Source of the DNA: Chloroflexota bacterium
GTDB lineage: Bacteria; Chloroflexota; Anaerolineae; UBA3071
Length of the DNA stretch: 7,703 nucleotides
Direction: 5' to 3'
Assembly (NCBI GenBank): GCA_014383605.1
Contig: JACNHM010000563.1
Span: forward strand, 1 to 7,703
Shown here: positions 4,333 through 7,703 of the stretch, piece after piece
Numbering within the stretch: the first letter of the stretch is position 1
Layout of the letters: every line of letters starts with the position of its first letter
Notes under the pieces: model-generated
Database searches by the model: none
What the model saw: the letters and a program-made list of their open reading frames with translations, nothing else
What the model was told of the DNA's origin: nothing
Position numbers and translations under genes: made by a program

Positions 4333-7300
4333 CTACTCCTCTTCAGCCGGCAGCCGGCGCAGAACCATCAGCGTCAGGTCGTCGGAGGGCGGGTTGTCGC
4401 CGACGAACTCGTCCACTGCATCGCAGATGGCCTCCAGCATGGCCTGAGCCGAACTGCCCGCGGCGGCCTCGACAGCCGCCTGCAGGCGCTGGTCGCCGAA
4501 GATGTCGCCCTGCGGCGAGAAGGCTTCGGTGACGCCATCGGTGTAGAAGATCACGACGTCGCCCGGTTCCAGCGAGATGGTCTGCTCCTCCAGCCGGATC
4601 TCCTCCAGCACACCGAGCACCGTCCCCCGCGTGCGCAGCCAGCGCGTTTCCCGCCCGCGGGAATGGAGAAGCAGCGGCGGGTTGTGCCCCGCGCTGGCCA
4701 TGATCAACTGCCCCGTTTCCAATGACAACACGCTGTAGGCGGCGGTGACGAACATCCCCTCCTGGGCGTCGGGAACCAGCAGATCGTTGACGCGACGCAG
4801 CGCGGCGGCCGGCGAGGCGTGTTCCAGCGCCGCCGCCCGCACCAGCGTGCGGGTGAGGCTCATGAAGAGCGCCGCGGCCATCCCCTTGTCGGCCACGTCG
4901 GCGATCACCAGCCCCAGCCGCCCCGCGGCCAGCTCAAAGAAATCGTAGAAATCGCCGCTCACCTCGCGCGCCGCTTGCCAGGTGAAAGCAATCTCCCAGC
5001 CGGGCAGGTGCGGCACCTGGCTGGGCATGAAGGTTTGCTGCAGATCGTGGGCCAGTTGCAGCTCCCGGTCCAGCCGTTCGCGCCCGGCCCGCTCTTGCAG
5101 CAGCCGGTCGTTTTGCACAGCCAGAGCCGCCTGCCGGGCGATCCCCGTGATCAGCTCCAGCCGCCGGTCGCGGAGGTGATCTGACCCCCTGGCCTCTTCT
5201 ACCAGCATCACCCCCAGCACGTCACCCATCACCGACAGCGGAGCCGCGACCAGCAGGCCAGACTCATCCTGCCCTTGCCCGGCGAAGTCGGCGGGGGTCA
5301 GATCGCCCGCTTCTGTGGCTGTGTCCGAGGGGTGGATCAGCAGGCTGTCGCGCTGGCGGACCAGGTCGAGGAGGGGAAAGTCGCCGGGAGCGTAGCGGCG
5401 GCTCAGCAGACGCGCCGGGCCGTGCACTCCCGCGTCGGCGTCGGGGAGGCCGTAAGCCTGCGCCGCCTGGAAGACGGACTGTTCCTCGTTCCACAGGAAG
5501 ATGGCGCACCGCCGCACGCCCACCAGCATGGTCGTGATGCGGACGATAGCTTCCAGGATGTCGTCCAGGGTGTCGGGGCTGACCACGGCCTGCGCCACCT
5601 GCAGCAGGGCCACCGACACGTAGGCTTCTTCCTGCCGCTCTTGCAGCAGCCGGGTATTGGCCACCGCCGAGGCGGCCTGGTAGGCGATGCCGCGGATGAT
5701 GGCCAGGGGCACGTCGCCGAGTTCCCCGTCGCTGCTCAGATCGGCCTCGTCGCTGCGATAGTCCACCAGCATGGCCCCCAGCACCTCGCCGTGGGCGGCC
5801 AGGGGCACCAGCCAGGGGGATTGGAAACCGCAGGCTGCGGCCGTCTCTTCGGACAGCCCCAACTCGGCCAGCGCGTCGGGAACGAAGATGGGCGCCTTCG
5901 TGGCCTCCAGGAGACCGAAGGCCGGCGCACATCGCAGATCGAGGATCCAGCGGTCGAAGAGGGGCTGCTGTTCGGGGGTGAGGCCATAGGCTACGGCGGG
6001 CACAAAAGTCTCCTTGGATTCATCCCACAGGAGCAGGGCGCATCGTTGCACGCCGCTCAGCATCGGCGTCAGCCGCACGACGGTCTGCAGCACGTCGTCG
6101 AGGGTAGTCTGCGCCTGGGTGGCCTCGGCCACCTGGAGCAGCACCGTGGAGACGTAGGCCTGCTCTTGCGCCGTCTGGTAGAGGCGAGTGTTCTCGATGG
6201 CCACGGCGGCGTAGCTGGCGAAAGTAGCGGTCATCGCCCGCGCCTCCGGGCCATAGCGTCCCGGCGTGTGATGGGCCATGGTCAACAATCCCAGTTGGCG
6301 GTCGCCCGTGCGCAGCGGGGCGGCGATGGCCGAGTAGTCGGGAGGGAAATCCAGGGCCGCGCCCAGCGGCTCGTAGGGAGACTCGGGGGTGCGGACGGAG
6401 GGTTGGTCCGCTTGCAGCGCCTGGCTGAGCCAGGGCGTGTCGGGCGAAAAATCGGTCACGCAGACCTCCCCCGGATAGCCGTGAACCGCAGCCAGACACA
6501 GGTCTCTCTCGCGCAGGAGCCAGATGGCGGCCACGTCACTGGGAAGCGCGCGTTCTAACTCGGTCAAGATGGCTTCGAGCATCCGATCGAGGTCCACGCC
6601 GGCGGCCAGGAGGCCGGCCACCTCCCGCAGGCTGTCGGCGACCTGCCGCCGCCACTGTTCCGAGCGGTACAGGTTGGCGTTGCGGATGGCGATGGCCACG
6701 TTGTCGGCCAGGGCCTCGAGCAGGAAGCGGTCGTGGTCGCCGAAGGCGTGGCGGCGGTCGCTCTGCACGTCGAGCACGCCCAGCACATCGTTGCCAAAAA
6801 CAAGAGGCACGGCCAGCTCGGCTTGCGTGTTGGCCGGCGGCAAGGGCGAAGGCCGATAGCGGGGCTCGCCGCGCACGTCGTTGACGAGCACCGTTTCGCC
6901 GTGGCGGGCCACCCAGGGGATGATGCCCTCGGGGTCATCCAGCGAGTAGCTCAGCCCCTGCTCTTGCGAGGCCTGGCTGCGGGGGCCGCTGCCGGTCTGA
7001 TAGCGGATGCGCTGGCATACGGGGTCAACGGTGAAGAGGTGCACGAAGGGATAGCCCAGCCTGTGGTGCAGGAGCTTCACGACCTCGTCGAGCAGCGCGT
7101 CCAGGTCGAGCAGGGAGACGACCTGGGCGCTGACCTCGCGCACCAGCAGCAATTGCTGGCACTGCTGCCGCTCCATCGCCAGTTGCTGGGCGGCGTGCAA
7201 AGCAGAGGCCGCCTGGACGGCCAGACCGTCGAGAAGTTCGCTCTCCGCGCCGCTGTAGGGCGAGCCGCCGGGCCGTGCCACCTGCAGCACGCCTAGCACG

Positions 7301-7626
7301 GTGTCCTGGGTCACCAGCGGCACGGCCATGACCGATGCGGGGTGCGGTTCAGTCTCGCCCGTGTAGACCATCTGGCGGATGTCGAGGGCGCGGCGCATGG
7401 CCTCGGAGGGAGGCTCAGGCGGAAAAGCGAAGGCTTCTTCTGATCCCTGAGCGCGGTGCAGCGGTTCGGCCAGCCAGAGGTCAGCCTGACCGCCCAGCAG
7501 CCGCTCCGCCGTGGCCACGATCAGCGCCTGCCGGGCGCGCAGGGTCGGCTGGGCCATCAATTGTGCGCCCAGGTCGAGCAGTTGTCGCCACTCTGAGTGA
7601 TCAGTGGATTGCTGGCGGTCGCTCAC
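4333..7626 (-). CDS. Multi-GAF sensor protein with C-terminal PP2C/SpoIIE (RsbU-type) serine phosphatase
   Basis: This encodes a 1097-residue cytoplasmic protein with no signal peptide or membrane helix. Five GAF-like modules follow one another at about 12-150, 155-320, 326-484, 488-662 and 668-845. They show recurring GAF signatures such as AVPLVTQDTVLGVLQV (101-116), AVPLVFGNDVLGVLDVQS (272-289) and APLSVMGDVLGVMLVEE (795-811). A charged helical linker (about 843-866) joins them to the phosphatase (about 880-1092). The phosphatase has SGDFYD at 890-895 and ADVADKGMAAALFM at 909-922, with metal-binding aspartates expected at 892 and 910. It also has SAGHNPP at 978-984, FYTDGVTEA at 1027-1035 and DDLTL at 1082-1086, so it looks catalytically intact. 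Family members dephosphorylate an anti-sigma-factor antagonist; no such partner is encoded here. Modules four and five are close copies. The start is GTG, supported by a ribosome binding site and a promoter. The GAF ligands are not predictable. Confidence 0.93.
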   Translation of the reverse strand: MSDRQQSTDHSEWRQLLDLGAQLMAQPTLRARQALIVATAERLLGGQADLWLAEPLHRAQGSEEAFAFPPEPPSEAMRRALDIRQMVYTGETEPHPASVMAVPLVTQDTVLGVLQVARPGGSPYSGAESELLDGLAVQAASALHAAQQLAMERQQCQQLLLVREVSAQVVSLLDLDALLDEVVKLLHHRLGYPFVHLFTVDPVCQRIRYQTGSGPRSQASQEQGLSYSLDDPEGIIPWVARHGETVLVNDVRGEPRYRPSPLPPANTQAELAVPLVFGNDVLGVLDVQSDRRHAFGDHDRFLLEALADNVAIAIRNANLYRSEQWRRQVADSLREVAGLLAAGVDLDRMLEAILTELERALPSDVAAIWLLRERDLCLAAVHGYPGEVCVTDFSPDTPWLSQALQADQPSVRTPESPYEPLGAALDFPPDYSAIAAPLRTGDRQLGLLTMAHHTPGRYGPEARAMTATFASYAAVAIENTRLYQTAQEQAYVSTVLLQVAEATQAQTTLDDVLQTVVRLTPMLSGVQRCALLLWDESKETFVPAVAYGLTPEQQPLFDRWILDLRCAPAFGLLEATKAPIFVPDALAELGLSEETAAACGFQSPWLVPLAAHGEVLGAMLVDYRSDEADLSSDGELGDVPLAIIRGIAYQAASAVANTRLLQERQEEAYVSVALLQVAQAVVSPDTLDDILEAIVRITTMLVGVRRCAIFLWNEEQSVFQAAQAYGLPDADAGVHGPARLLSRRYAPGDFPLLDLVRQRDSLLIHPSDTATEAGDLTPADFAGQGQDESGLLVAAPLSVMGDVLGVMLVEEARGSDHLRDRRLELITGIARQAALAVQNDRLLQERAGRERLDRELQLAHDLQQTFMPSQVPHLPGWEIAFTWQAAREVSGDFYDFFELAAGRLGLVIADVADKGMAAALFMSLTRTLVRAAALEHASPAAALRRVNDLLVPDAQEGMFVTAAYSVLSLETGQLIMASAGHNPPLLLHSRGRETRWLRTRGTVLGVLEEIRLEEQTISLEPGDVVIFYTDGVTEAFSPQGDIFGDQRLQAAVEAAAGSSAQAMLEAICDAVDEFVGDNPPSDDLTLMVLRRLPAEEE

Positions 7627-7632
7627 GCGGTG

Positions 7633-7640
7633 CCTTCCTT
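7633..7640 (-). promoter_or_regulatory. Ribosome binding site for the GAF/phosphatase gene
   Basis: On the minus strand AAGGAAGG lies 6 nt before the GTG at 7626. It supports GTG as the real start. Confidence 0.75.
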
Positions 7641-7662
7641 GCAGCAGTCGTCACAGACGCTC

Positions 7663-7691
7663 ATTCTATCACAACCTCTGCTATCCAACAA
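7663..7691 (-). promoter_or_regulatory. Sigma-70-type promoter for the GAF/phosphatase gene
   Basis: On the minus strand TTGTTG (7691-7686) and TAGAAT (7668-7663) are 17 nt apart. The -10 box is preceded by TGA, which fits an extended -10 (TGn). The -35 box matches the consensus at only three of six positions; the -10 matches at five of six. The expected transcript start near 7656 would give a leader of about 30 nt. The upstream side is cut by the window edge, so operators cannot be assessed. Confidence 0.6.
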
Positions 7692-7703
7692 TTAGCGGCT
7701 GTG

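Noticed and set aside
4201..4725. Plus-strand open frame running through the inverted-repeat element into the phosphatase gene
   Set aside because: It translates a repeat element and then the antisense of a conserved phosphatase domain; no ribosome binding site or known domain.
5275..6558. 427-codon open frame on the plus strand inside the GAF/phosphatase gene
   Set aside because: The minus-strand frame has clear GAF and phosphatase motifs throughout. The plus-strand product is Gly/His/Gln-rich and matches no fold I recognise.

Overview
The window is GC-rich, densely coded bacterial DNA. Three things suggest a Chloroflexota lineage (Anaerolineae/Caldilineae type): the multi-GAF SpoIIE-type phosphatase, the small SHOCT-like proteins, and the intergenic arrays built on short TTGGTAA-like units. 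This assignment is inference from style of content; no rRNA or marker gene is present.

Layout. An array of 8-bp units fills positions 1-104. It is followed by two plus-strand MFS exporters of the drug/macrolide-efflux (DHA3, MefA/EntS-like) type (119-1378 and 1403-2707), probably co-transcribed. A second cluster of the same 8-bp units, now as two inverted arrays around a 22-nt centre (2695-2794), overlaps the last codons of the second transporter and could fold into a long imperfect hairpin. Next comes a tight plus-strand group of three related genes (2814-3188, 3203-3580, 3582-4187). They share an N-terminal SHOCT-like helical hairpin and a C-terminal domain I cannot name; the third has two membrane helices inserted between these parts. 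A 117-bp inverted-repeat element with a perfect inner stem-loop (4203-4319) lies between the convergent transcription units. The rest is one minus-strand gene (7626-4333) for a 1097-residue soluble protein with five GAF-like modules and a C-terminal PP2C/SpoIIE (RsbU-type) serine phosphatase. A good sigma-70-like promoter and a ribosome binding site lie in front of its GTG start.

How the genes may work together. The MFS pair looks like an export module. The SHOCT-like trio looks like a small membrane-associated assembly, with two soluble members and one membrane-anchored member, perhaps in envelope sensing or oligomerisation. The phosphatase is a signal integrator of the kind that dephosphorylates an anti-sigma-factor antagonist, but no partner (RsbV/RsbW type) lies within the window. 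Nothing in the sequence directly links the three units. The least explained content is the SHOCT-like trio with its shared C-terminal domain, and the 8-bp-unit arrays that bracket the transporter pair.
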